A stretch of 50,626 nucleotides of DNA from Candolleomyces eurysporus (GCA_027579435.1 JANBPK010001239.1:1-50626); one strand, 5' to 3'. Shown: positions 21,948 through 33,637, numbered from the stretch's first letter. Made by a program: numbers and translations. Notes: generated by a model from the sequence alone, not told the origin.

Positions 21948-24900
21948 ATGATGGATGAATATAGGTACGTTTGCACCGTCTACCAAAAATACTCGACACT
22001 GAATATACCATTCCTAGCTCTCTGTTTGGCGATCGAGGCGGTCAAAGGTAAGTGTTGCGTCTTTAAGAAATGACACCGCCGTAACATTGCTCTTCAAGTC
22101 AAATTTATTTGACAGGTATGGACGATTCTTCGGTGACTCTATGTTACAGTTTTCATCTGTGTGGCTCCTCTAGACGTTTTTCTTGAACACATAGATGATG
22201 TCGCCGATGGTGATCATAGCTCTTTGAAGATAGCACAACTTGTGATATTTGGTGTCGAAGATGAGCCAGATGGAAAATGCTTTCCTCTTGTTACAGCATC
22301 CCCAGGGCGGTGGAAAGTCGAGGGTTCCATAGAGCTGTGAGTGGCACTTGACTCATTTTAAACGCACAATAGGAGCTGATGGCAGTTATAAGCCCCCAAA
22401 GCGCGGAAGGAATTGGAATCATTGCCCAGTCCGAGGAGGGTTGGGACGTGGGTTTCACGCATTTGGACTGCATTGGCATGCGAAATGGAGCGAATGGTAC
22501 AAAATTCGGTATGAACGCTGATGGTTTCAATGCCAAAGCATTGGCATTTATCGGGGAAATTACAGGTCATATCCGGGATATGGAGACATGCGATCAGCAG
22601 CCATGCCTAACAATGACCTGGGAGATATGCGAAATATCATTCGAGCCTTCGACGAGCGGGGTGGGTGAGTAATTTTACCAAGTGGAACACGGAAGAACGG
22701 TATTCAGGCAATCTACCCAGACACCCTGACCTGGCTGAGCAACAATAAGACCAGGTGCAGACAGGTCTTTGGACCGTCTATCTCCGTCTCCGCTCTCTGG
22801 GAGGCAGTTATACCACCTGAGGGAACAGACCTCCTTGAGTCTCTCGATACCCTTGGAGCCTTTTTCGAACATAGCTTCAAACGTACAGGTGCCCTCTCCG
22901 ACATCATTGAATCAATTTCAGCAGCACAAAGAGCAGTCGAGCTCACTCCAGAGGGTCACCCAGACCTCCCTGTCAGACTGATAAACCTTGGAACCTCGTT
23001 CGCACATCGCTTTGAGCGTACAGGCGCACTGTCTGACATTGCTACAGCAATTTCAGCATTACGACAATCGGTCGAGCTAACTCCTGCTGGTCATCCAAAC
23101 CTGCCTGTTGCGCTCAGCAAGCTTGGAAACTCGCTCTTGCATCGCTTTCAGCGCACAGGCGCCCTCGCTGACGTTACTGAATCAATACCAATACAGCAGC
23201 GAGCAATCGAGCTGACTCCTGCTGGCCATCCGGACCTGCCTGGTATGCTTGCCGACCTTGGAGCCTCTTTCGCGCGTCGCTTTGAACGCACGGGTGCCCT
23301 CTCCGACGTTGGCGAATCAATTTCAGCATTACGACGATCAGTTGAGATAACTCCTGCTGATCATCCACACCGCCCCGCTATGCTCAATAGCCTTGGAATA
23401 TCACTCGCGCATCGGTTTGAGCACACAGGTGCCCTCTCCGACATTGGTGAGTCAACCTCATTCTTTTGACGATCAGTCAAGCAGACTCCTGCTGATCATC
23501 GAGACCTGCCTACCATGCTCAGCAACCTGGGGAGCTCACTCTTGAGTCGCTTTAAGTGCACAGATGCCCTCTCCGACCTTTCTGAAACAATTTTGGTGCA
23601 GCAAAGAGCAGTCAAGCTCACTCCCGCTGGTCATCCAAAGCTGCCCGTCATGCTTGCCAACCTTGGGAGCTCGTTGTTTCGTCACTTTGAACGCACAGGG
23701 GCCCTCTCCGACATTGCTGAATCAATATCAACAAAGCAACGAGCAGTTGAGCTCACTCCTGGAGATCATCCAAACCTGCCTATCATGCTCAGCAACCTTG
23801 GAAACTCGCTCTTGAGTCGCTTTAACTGCACAAATGCCCTCTCCGACCTTGCTGAATCACTTTCAGTGCAACAGCGAGCGGTCAAGCTAACTCCCGTTGG
23901 TCATCCATACCTCCTTGCCAAGCTCACCAACCTTGCAAACTCATTCTGGTGTCGCTCAGTCCTGACAGGGAGTAGTAATGACTTGAACGCGAGCATTGCC
24001 TATTACATGTCTGCAGCAACCTGTGGTTATGGCCCCCCATCACACAGGTTGGAAACAGCTAGACGTTGGGCTTCCCTTTCCTACAGACATCGTCCTGATT
24101 CGCCCCAGACCATCATTGCCTTTGATACGGCTATACGGCTCATGTCACTGGTCGCAAGTCTCGATCATACTGTGCAACATCGTCACACGGTACTCCAGAA
24201 TTTCGCTAGCTTACCTTGCAAGGCTGCCGCCGCCGGGTGTTCACTCGGGAGACCTGACAAAGCCTTGGAATGGCTCGAACAAGGTCGCTGCCGTGTTTGG
24301 ACTCAACTGAGCAACCTGCGGACGCTGCTTATTGATCTTCGCACATACGATGAAAGCCTTGCACAACGTGTTCTGGATGTTTCAAGGCGACTGGAAGATT
24401 CTGGTTCGCGTCAAGGCTCCCATATCGACATGTCCATGTCAGAAAAGATCTCAGTTGAGGATGAAGCGCGAGTGCATTTGCAGCTTGCAAAGGAGTGGGA
24501 AGAACTTCTCACTATCGTCAGGAGTACTGTCCCAGGCCTTGAGAACTTCCTCCAGCCATCCCCATGCTCCACCCTACTTCAACATCTCCCAGACTCTGGA
24601 CCTATCGTTGTCATCAATGCTCACGAAGACTGCTGTGATGCCATTGCGCTTATAGCTGGACTCAATGAACCTTTCCATATCCCACTCCACAGTTTCTCAC
24701 TGAAGAAGGCCAAGACATATTCCAGTGCTCTGAGCGCACTTTTAGTGCAGAACGACTTGCGTATGCGTACAGTCGAGATGGATATGGACCAGGAAGCGGA
24801 TACCGAGCATGGGCTGACAGGGAGAGCTGCGCGACCATGCGTGGATAATCCCCTGCGTGACGGAGTTGTTGTTCGCAATATTCTCGAGGCTCTGTGGAAG

Positions 24901-25824
24901 GAAGTAGTAAAGCCGATATTAGATGCCCTAGGCTTTTCAGTGAGTGAATATTTTCCAATATTGTTTCCCTATTCTCATCCCTTGGAACAGAGGTTGCAAC
25001 TATCGTCCGAAACAGAACTCCCAAGGATCTGGTGGTGCCCAACGGGACCTGTGTCCTTCCTTCCTCTTCACGGAGCTGGAATATACAGAGGCAAGGACTC
25101 CGACAACATCCTCAATTACGCTGTCTCGTCATACACACCATCCATTGCTCTCCTCGCTGAGCGAGTCAAGACTAATCACCCGATTGATCACAATGTCTCT
25201 GGAATATTCCTAACAAGCCAACCGGACGTATCTGGCCTTCCCACTATTTCCGGAACCACAGAGGAGGTTAGGTCGATCCATAAACAGGCCGTCAACCATG
25301 GAGTGCGAGTAATGAATCTCGAAGGAAGCGACGTTACAGTTGATAAGGCCCTTGAGCACATGGAAGAGTTCAGCTGCATCCACCTTGCTTGTCATGCATC
25401 GCAAGATCAAAACCAGCCACTTCAAAGTCGATTCCGATTCCACAGCGGTTCCCTCGATCTCTCAAAAATTATTCGGAAGAATTTCAAGAACGCCGATCTC
25501 GCTTTTCTATCAGCATGTCAAACCAGCACCGGCGAGGAGAAGCTTTCTGAGGAAGTGGTTCATCTGGCCGCTGGAATGCTTGTGGCTGGGTATCGTAGAG
25601 TGATAGCCACGATGTGGGCTATTGCTGATAAGCATGCGCCAGAGGTTGCGAGTGATTTCTACGATTACCTCTTGGCCAGGCGAGTCGAAGCTGATGGCAG
25701 CGGATTTGACGGATCGGACTCTGCCTATGCCTTGCACCACGCCATCAAACAGCTGAGGAAGAGACTCAATGATTCCGAACAGTCCCTGCTTACATGGATC
25801 CCTTATGTACATTTTGGGTTCTGA
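21948..25824 (+). CDS. TPR-CHAT protease-like protein, one in-frame stop
   Basis: Proposed exon 1 is 21,948-21,964 (MMDEY), exon 2 22,018-22,047, then an N-terminal region in pieces (VFICVAPLDVFLEHIDDV, about 22,150-22,335; EGIGIIAQSEEGWDVGF, about 22,385-22,660). I could not resolve all junctions of the 5' exons. From 22,708 a long exon runs to 25,824. It holds eight 45-residue tetratricopeptide-like units, a linker, and a C-terminal CHAT domain with PTGPVSFLPLHGAG, the putative catalytic His in IHLACHASQ (codon 25,393) and Cys in AFLSACQTSTG (codon 25,516), then AGMLVAGYRRVIATMW and a WIPYVHFGF end. CHAT domains are caspase-clan, clostripain-like proteases; in fungi their role is unknown. 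A TGA at 23,467 replaces the CGA found in sister units. It may make this a pseudogene, since nothing indicates splicing around it. Confidence 0.85.
22852..23931 (+). repeat. Eight 135-bp tandem units (45-residue TPR-like repeats)
   Basis: Units start at 22,852, 22,987, 23,122, 23,257, 23,392, 23,527, 23,662 and 23,797. The consensus resembles LGNSLxxRFERTGALSD, then xxESISxxQRAVELTPxGH, then PxLPxMLxN. Each unit would form a helix pair. A ninth, strongly diverged unit follows at 23,932. The fifth contains the TGA stop at 23,467. The high similarity of units offers substrate for the deletion seen in the 12-kb copy. Confidence 0.9.
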
Positions 25825-26060
25825 TTTATGCATGGTTCACCAGATCTTCATGCTCTATTTCGTTTCATTTTTGTAACCATGATTAAACTCAGAGGGCTCC
25901 CAGCCGAGCAGCCCACGTATGGCAGCTCGACCTGTCAACTTCCAACACTGACCTTGGGGTCAGGCTGAGTCACCATGATGGCCGCGGTGGCGATAAATGG
26001 CAGTCGATAAGCGATGGAATTGACAGCGCAGTAAGTAGCAATCTACAGGAGCGTACATAT

Positions 26061-26520
26061 TTACTCTTTACGTCTTTTCTTCTTAGATTTCACGTCTGTA
26101 GTACTTGAATTTGACCTTTCACATTTCAAATCTACCTCCTGCTTCAATTCTGCTTCCAAAGTGCGCACATCATCGCTGTGAGGAATTCGAAGTTGATCTC
26201 GGTACTTGCTGGTACTCTTGTTTGAAATACCAAGCTTCTCCTCCTCTTGTCGAGAGATATATGTTGAGACTATCATGGCTGGGGGGAGAGATGGCAGTGA
26301 TCCATCGCTTTCAGTGTGCTGAGTTGTCAAATGATGTTGTAAGTTGTATTTCCAGATTGTTGGAACAAGCTGAGTGCAAGTTGCATCAGGCTTGATGCAA
26401 AGTGAGCAGATGACGGGGACATTGGTGCAAGGCTGAGGACCAGACACCTTTGCAGCAGATGCATAGACCATGCGATCATAATGGTACTCACAATCAGAGA
26501 GAATCGAGTAGCAACGGCGA
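26061..26520 (-). CDS. C-terminal zinc-finger fragment, transposase-associated type
   Basis: A minus-strand frame reads CYSILSDCEYHYDRMVY, then CTNVPVICSLC, TIWKYNLQHHL and TTQH, followed by MIVSTYISRQEEEKLGI, an acidic/basic stretch and a lysine-rich tail (KSKKKRRKE) that looks like a nuclear localisation signal. C-x2-C followed by H-x4-H in this spacing is a BED/C2H2-like zinc finger. The same arrangement (CTN-P, C-x2-C, WKYN, H-x-H) is one I associate with the C-termini of many predicted basidiomycete proteins near mobile elements. The frame is open from about 26,526, so earlier exons are missing or unrecognised. It is likely a gene remnant. Confidence 0.55.
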
Positions 26521-26589
26521 TCTAATGCTTTGAATTATGTGTTGCACCCATCCCGTCCGCACCACCCACATGGATTTGGTCCGATCTAC

Positions 26590-26729
26590 TCACACATACT
26601 TGTGTTCAGCAGGCCGTCGCTTCGCACGGCAAACTCCGAGGACTCGAAAGTACCAGAATAGGAGTTACCTCCCACGGTCACATTGTACGAATCAGACAAA
26701 ATTGCTTGGCGCATCGGCGCACTGGGGTA
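26590..26729. repeat. Repeat Y, copy split by the pogo element
   Basis: The left part of a repeat whose uninterrupted version lies at 20,330-20,490. It continues after the element at 29,315 with TACAAGTACCCGAGG and AGGAGTCCTTGGAA. TA is duplicated at the insertion boundaries. Confidence 0.7.
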
Positions 26730-29314
26730 CAGTCGACACCGCATTAACCCATACTGGTAAAAACCCATAACCCGTCGTTACCCATAGCNTTTTTTGATCC
26801 ACCAAATCGGTAGGCGGGGATTTTGGTCAATAACCCATACATCCTGCAATACCCCATACCCCATAGCTTCCGGGACCCAAAAACCCATATGTAGTCACGC
26901 CAATTTCGCAACGTTTGCTCAACAATATCATATGATTTTTTGAATTCCTTTCCATCGTTCTCACTCAGAATGCCTTCTCAGCGCCTCGAAACCCTGAAAA
27001 ATGGGCTCTTGCTTCTATCAAAGCAAATTGAACCACGAAAAAGCAAAATTTCGGACAAGTTAAGCCGTGGAGAACCAATCTCGGATGAAGATGCAGAGTG
27101 GCTGGATGGAGCAGGGAACATCGTTGATGAGCGACGTGTCATCGACATTTTGGAAGGAGCAGAGGATTACAATGCCGCATTCCAGGCTCTCAGTGCGGCT
27201 GATAGGGTTATTGCTCAGAGGCTTCGGGAACTCGGCGAAAACATGCCTTCTGTTCCAGCAAAGCCCCGAGAACGTGCGTGGTTTGACATTTTAGATCCAG
27301 CCGTCAAACTGACGGCATATTCTGCTAGGCTCTCACAATGGGAAGACGGACAGCGGAAACTCAAAGGAGAAGAATTCCGCAAAGGGCGAGCCACCGAAAT
27401 TTGAGAAGAAAGAAAACATGACGGTTGCACAGCGGATTGAGGTTCTTGACTGGTATTATGCAAATGGAAAAAGCCAGGTAGAAACCGCAAGCCACTTCGA
27501 CCCAATCTACCCCAACCTCCAGATCAAGCAGCCCTTAGTCTCAAGCTGGCTGAGGGAGGAGGCAAAATGGCGCGCGCAATGGGCACAGGCCAATCGCAAC
27601 AGTGATCGCACCTCAAAGCGTGTTCGCTTAGTTGAGCAACCAGAAGTCACCGAAATGCTCGAGCTGTGGACCACAACAGCCCTGGCGGATGGACTGGTTC
27701 TAACTGGAGAGGTCCTTTGCCAAAAATACAATCAATTTGTGTCGATGGTTGGGATACCAGAAGGGGAACAGCTCAAGTTGAGTAATGGGTGGTTGGAGTC
27801 CTTCAAACGACGGAACGGACTGCGAAATTGGCGACGTCATGGAGAGGCAGCGTCAAGTAAGGTTGAGACGATCATAGAGGAGCGGGCACGGATCAAGAAG
27901 GTCATCGAAGAGGGTGGTTACGAGTTGCGCGATATATTCAATATGGATGAAACTGGCTTATTTTATGGGTACAATAATCATTCCTCTTGTGAATAAATTC
28001 AATGCTAATTTAGATGATGAATTCTAGGATGGCACCTGACACTGGACTCTCCAATCGTCAATGTTCAGGTGTAAAGGGCAATAAAGTGCAAATTACCTAC
28101 GGATTCACCGCAAATGCGGCAGGGACCGAAAAGCTGCCACCTATCATTATCGGCCGTGCTCACTGTCCCCGCGCTTTCAAGAAGAAGACTGGTGAACAGC
28201 TTGGATTCTATTATCAAAACAACGCCAAAGCTTGAATGACAATCTTGATCTATCAAGAGTGGATCCTCACATTGAACGATTATTTTCGCCGTCAAAATTG
28301 CCACATCTTACTCCTTCAAGATAATTTTTCGGCTCACAAATTGCCTGATAACCTCACCAACATCAAGGTCGAAAATTTCGAGCCAAACCTCACAGCCCAT
28401 GTCCAGCCAATGGACCAGGGCATTATCCGATGCTTCAAGGCTCACTATCGTGGTTTATTCATCAGGCGCGCAGTTGATTGTTACGACAAAGGTGTCAGCT
28501 CTGGTGACATTTACAGCATCAACCAACTTGAGGCCATGAGACTTGCAGAGGAGGCATGGCGCAACGTTAATTTGACCACTCTCCGTAACTGCTGGTTGAA
28601 GGCCGGAATCCTCCCCAACAAACTCATTCACCCCAAACTGACACCATCCACTGGACCATCAATTCCTGTTTCAAGTCTGTTGGAGCCAACTCCAGCCACC
28701 GCTGCACCAGCAGACTCACTTGAAGCCGTAGAGAAGGAGGTTGAAGTTGCCCTCGATCAATTGGAATCAAGGGGCGTGCTCCATAATTCATCTTGAATGA
28801 GCCTCGAGTTTCTCCTTGACCCACTGGGTGAGCACGAGATTTTGACTGAAACAGCTGATCAAGACATTTTTGGCGCTGTTATGGCCGCTCAGGCTGCCCG
28901 AGAACTTATGGATATCAATGGAGGGGACGATACCGACAACACGCCTGACCCTGAACCCCGCCCAACAATTCTCGACATCCTGCAAGCATCCACCACCATT
29001 AAGAAATTCATCGAAGAGATCAACGAGCCGTATGCATGCAAACTCGAGGCGCTTTTGAGCTCTCTTACCCACAATTTGCGCCTCGAGAACACCAAGGCCC
29101 TCAAGGATACCTTAATTACCGANTTTTTTTACTCCTAAAGCGTAGCTCATAGTCCAAATATACACCTTTATTCTCGATCTACCGACGAGCACGAGCCGTG
29201 GTGTATTGTGGGAAAGTACTTCCCAGTTCGTCACACTCCTTGAAACCCATGACCCCCAAAAACCCATAGCCCGGGACGTCCACTGAGGGGTCTGGGTTAA
29301 TGCGGTGTCGACTG
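26730..29314 (+). mobile_element. Complete pogo-like (Tc1/mariner superfamily) transposon
   Basis: The 2,585-bp element begins CAGTCGACACCGCATTAACC and ends in its reverse complement, GGTTAATGCGGTGTCGACTG. TA flanks both sides (26,728-26,729 and 29,315-29,316). Inside each end several ACCCATA motifs are repeated (at least six on the left within 170 bases, fewer on the right in mixed orientation), which may be transposase-binding sites. Ns at 26,789 and 29,123 lie in T runs. The structure is complete, but the transposase frame is interrupted. Confidence 0.93.
26970..29138 (+). pseudogene. pogo-like transposase, interrupted by two TGA stops
   Basis: The pieces are an N-terminal frame MPSQRLETLKNG (26,970-27,404), then in another frame a CENP-B-type helix-turn-helix (MTVAQRIEVLDWYYANGKSQ, from 27,418) and KLSNGWLESFKRRNGLRNWR. 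FNMDETGLFYG gives the first catalytic Asp. A 59-base GT-AG intron at 27,969-28,027 joins FYG to MAPDTGL. LLLQDNFSAHK gives the second Asp and QPMDQGIIRCFKAHY the third, the DDD triad expected of pogo. The N-terminal and helix-turn-helix frames probably join by an intron ending at the TTCTGCTAG near 27,330. TGA at 28,233 stands where related proteins have Trp (KAWMT), and another TGA is at 28,794; both are followed at once by ATG. The tail ALKDTLITDFF resembles a PCNA-binding box. No full-length protein is expected without readthrough. Confidence 0.88.
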
Positions 29315-29315
29315 T

Positions 29316-31653
29316 ACAAGTACCCGAGGACAGGAGTCCTTGGAATCATCAGCTGAAGCAAGCAAATTTATCGCAAGCCTGTATGTTGAACATTATGTGA
29401 AATAGGCATCCAATCCAGCACTTATACATGGCCCAGACATGTAATCGTGATTATGCAGCTATCCAATACATCTGAGGTATGACGTTTCACATACATCAGA
29501 ATGATGTCATAGCTACATTGTTCTACGTCATCATGACACCTTGGTGACACAATTGTGACACGACTGTCACACTCTCCAGTAGTATAAATATCATGTACTT
29601 TGCTACTGGAATAGACAGAACTTGCACTACTAGCAACTCACTACTTAGCACACACCCCAGCATCAACAACCTCCCTCCACTCAAGTTTGTCAATCTAAGG
29701 TATGTCTAGTAACCAACTAGCACATATTCAGTGTAGCTGCACCAGAGATGGCAGGTCTCCCCCTGCCAGAATTGCTGTCAAACAGTTATGAGCCCTGGGT
29801 TTGTTGCTGCCAAGTATAACCCAGTCGCCCCATTTCAAACGTGGTCACCAATAACATGGGCTACTTGGATCATGCTGACTATGACAATGCACATTGCCCT
29901 AGATTGCCTGTGGAGGCATTGTCCTGAAAGATTTCAGAGCATTGTCATGCCCCATGCTATTAACTGGGCTAATAATGTGGTGAGCAGGTGGTTCCCTTAT
30001 CCTGGTGGACCGTTGATATGACCGTGTTCGCTTTTTGGCAAATAAATACCCATCTTATTGAATATTTTGTTCATAATTCAATTGGCGGTTGTGTCTATTT
30101 AATCTCTACACTATGAAACCCTTCCGGTCTTGAGATAGTTTGCGCGGTACGAAGGATAACGAAAGAGTGCGTTACTCTTGGGTTCACAAGAGTTGGAGTC
30201 TACTCAAGAACTGCTGACTTAGAGGTGCGCCCACCATACACCTGAGATTAGGGTTTAGTAAGCTATCCAGTTGGCGCTGCTTCAGATTAAACGGCCTACC
30301 CTGCAGCTGAAAGGCTCAATTTCACTACTAAAGCAATAGAGGTGGTTTCCTAGGCACTAAAGGTACCTACCCTCTCATGCAGCCTCACACTAATTGAGTA
30401 TATTCAGTGCTAGAGCAGTGGGGCAAGTCCCTAAGCACATAAAGAGATGTGCGGCACGGTTTTGGCACATCAAACAGCGTGATGGCTGGCGCGGCACAAG
30501 AAAGGAGCTCAAGGTACTCTGAAAGGAAGGTCATTCACAGAAAGAGATAACTTGGAAAGCAGTCACAANGGGACTTGCCAAGATATCTGTATTCAATTGA
30601 TGGAGGTCCGATTCCTCCTCACGTGGCTTGAGCAAAAGCACACCAAGGCAGCAGTTGGTATAACTGTAGACCGACCACCCTCGATCAACTTCAGCATCCC
30701 CTTCGGCGAATCAGAAAAGGCAATAGGAACCTATTAATAGTCATGGCGCAAGCATCAGAATGGTGTGGCGGCGCCTTGGCGTATCCAATACCCTCTTTTT
30801 ATCTCTTTATCTCTCTCTCTAGCTGGGGCCTGGACTCCTTTTATTTATAAATCTCGTGTACACGTATTTACCATGCTCCGGTGATGGCGCGGCTCCAGAT
30901 AGTATATATATTGGACTCTCTTAGCATAGTTTTTCCCCAGAGAATTACTGCTGTTTTATTTGTTTACTTTGTGTTTGCAATCAACTTGGATTTGTGACTT
31001 TTATCTCGCGCAGCGTGATACTAAGTAAAGGAAAGATCAAAGCTATAAAGATATAACCTTACGGGTTAACTGTGTGATTATCAAGCACTCCTCAATTACT
31101 TGGAACTAGTGTGCACAAGAGAGAGAACTTGTAAATTCTTAATACTCTACACTACCCCCCATACTCGGCACAGCTACAAAAGGTTTATATGTACTACTTA
31201 CCTTGCACAGCTCAACTTGGAGTTGGTGTTAGGTGTTAGGTTGTGTGTGTGTGTTAGTAGTCTCACCGTTCTCGATCACTTCACCGTTTTTTTGCATGCC
31301 TGCTTTTCTTGGCAGACAGTTTTGGAATAGCAATGAGTGTAGGGAGGATCTTGACCATCAGATATCACATCTCAACATGCAGATCCGTCTCATGGCAGGT
31401 TGAGTGGACTATTTGCAACGATGAGTTAACTTTGTCGGCTCATGTTCCAAGGCCTAAATAAGGACTCGGGTACTTGTAGGGTGCATGTTCCCTGTTCCCA
31501 GATTTTTGGCCAGATATGAGATCATGTGACTTTGCTTGGAACAAGGGTTCAAACCTCATGAATGCCACTTTGCATTATCAGACTGTTGTCCCTCCAAATG
31601 CCTTGTTTTTACATTACATGTTTACACATTTCAAGCAGTGAATGTGAATTTTT
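29316..31653. other. AT-rich region without recognised genes
   Basis: The rest of repeat Y occupies the first ~50 bases. AGTATAAATATCATG near 29,580 looks like a core promoter, followed by a pyrimidine-rich leader and a short frame at 29,788-30,021 (MSPGFVAAKYNPVAPFQTW) of unknown nature. A basic stretch near 30,420-30,500 (HIKRCAARFWHIKQRDGW) might be a transposase trace. An N lies at 30,569. I looked for paired long terminal repeats and did not find them. Confidence 0.3.
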
Positions 31654-33160
31654 GGGTCAGCAGCTGATCTGCCGGATGCACCAAAGTGGTTCAGCCGGTT
31701 GCACATAGGTGGTACAACCTGTTGTACCACTCATGATCCCATGGCACGTGCGGGTCTCTAGGTAATAAAATGTATTCAAAATATAGTAGTAGTAGCCAAA
31801 GGACAAATATTCAACGTAGGACTATATGATTGAACGGGAAGTGGAGACGGACTTCCGGAATAGCTGGGCCGAAGGTGGTTTCTTCTTCAGCGATGTGAGT
31901 CGGAAGTTGGGCCGTACTTCCAAGGCGCATGGGAAGAAGGAACCGGCAGTGGCGGGGGACTTCCATCCAACTGGTCGAGGAGGTTGGACATGACGCTGGG
32001 ATGCGGCGAAGTCGGGACAACCTTCTGAGTGATGGTGAGCATGACTCCATGTTGGGAAGTAGCCAGACCCTTCCGAAAGGACTTGATGAAGATGGGTCAT
32101 ACTTCTAGAATATGAGGCTGGAAGCATGGAAGGGCCGAGTGACTTCCAGATCTTGAAGGTGGGCAGTCCTTCCAGAGCAGCAGAGAGCAGGTGATTGGAA
32201 GGGTCCGGCGACTTCCAAGTGTTACAACTGAACCAAAATAGACATCCAAAGAGCCAGTGAAAGCTCACCTGGAAGGCGAACGGTCCTTCCGAAGCACCAC
32301 ACGGCAAGTGAAAGGAAGGGTCAGGGTACTTCCAGGCTGTACGACTGATAGCTGGAAGGTGGACGGACCTTCCAGGATGTGAACATGATGGAAGGCTCGA
32401 GTGGCCTCGATGCTTTTCTACGTCGGTGAGTTTCCCAATATGGGCTGTGCGAACTCATCGGGAAGGTCGACAGTCCTTCCGGAGCCGCAGAGAGGAGGCG
32501 ATTGGAAGGGTCCTGCGACTTCGAGTGTTGCGACCAAACTAAAATAGATTCTTGGTTTCCAAAAACGGCGGTAAAAACTCACCTGGAAGGTGGACGGCCC
32601 TTCCAAAGCACCAGACGGCGAGTGGACGGAAGCATAGGCATACTTCAAGGTTGTATGACTGAATCAATAGCCAAAAGGTGGACGGTCCTTCCAAAACGCT
32701 GTAGGTCAAGCAAACGGAGGTACGACGGCCCTTCCATAGCGCCAGAGAGCAGGTGATCGGAAGGGCCCGGCGACTTCCAGGTGCTACGACTGAACCAAAA
32801 TAGACACAGGGATTCCCAAAACGGGCGGTGGAAATTCTCTTGGATGGCGAACAATCCTTCCGAAGCACCACACAGTGAGTGAACGGAATGTTCGGGGTAC
32901 TTCCAGGCTGTACGATCAAAGCAAGATAGCTGGAAGGTGATCGGTCCTTCCAGTTCACAAATATGACGGAAGGGCTGAGTGACTTCGAGCCTTTACCACG
33001 TCGGTGAGATCCCTAAAATAGCCTCAGTATCACGACCGAACCAGTGGATTCCGAAAATGAACAGTGAAACTCACCTGGAAGATGAACGATCCTTCCAAAG
33101 CACGAGAAAGCGAGAAGACGGAAGGGTCGAGATACTTCCAGGTCTTGACTGTCCGAAGAT
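31654..33160 (-). repeat. Left inverted array of GGAAG/CTTCC monomers
   Basis: About 130 bases of non-repetitive terminal sequence (GGGTCAGCAG..., CCCATGGCACGTGC, TAGTAGTAGTAGCC) are followed by ~70-75-bp monomers. Each monomer has paired GGAAG and CTTCC words at regular places (GGAAGGTGGACGGTCCTTCC, GACTTCCAG, GGAAGGGTC). It is the reverse complement of the right array. Looser GGAAGT/ACTTCC-bearing sequence continues to about 33,480. Confidence 0.9.
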
Positions 33161-33637
33161 CGAACAAACTGCTGTTTGAGGCTGAAGAAGTCCTTGCGGA
33201 CTTCTTTGTGCACAGCGTGAAGGATGGAAGTCGGGCGAGACTGCCAGTCGGTCGCCATTATTTGGAACCTGTTATAGGCATCGGGGGAAGTGCTGACCGC
33301 CTCCCGCTCGAGGGATGGAAGTTGAAGAAAACAGAGAGTTACCGAACTATCTCCTGGTTTGAGACTCACCTAGAAGTCTGTGTGTACTTCGGAGAGCTCC
33401 AGCGCTCAATTGAACCACTGTGTGAGGTTGGGAAGTCCTCATTGACTTCCTTTCCCATACTCTCAAGGACGGAAGTTGATCGACACTGCGAGACGCTCGA
33501 CTTAAAGATGTGATGTCACTTGCGATCTTACCATCAGGCGGTGTCCGTACCTGATTTGTCATCCTGCATCTCATATAGGATCCCGCCCGACAATTTTCTT
33601 ATCTCTCAATCTCTCTTCCCGCCCTCACTATCCTTCC

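Noticed and set aside
23431..23480. Possible 35-base intron (GTGAGT...AG) removing the TGA at 23,467
   Set aside because: Too short for a fungal intron and it would shift the TPR frame.
29316..31653. LTR retrotransposon (TGTTGAACATT start, TATAAATA, leader)
   Set aside because: No second terminal repeat, primer-binding site or reverse transcriptase sequence was found.
31811..33369. Many long ORFs within the left GGAAG array, mirrored at 39,700-42,100
   Set aside because: The same peptides occur in several frames because the DNA repeats; no start, splice or family evidence.
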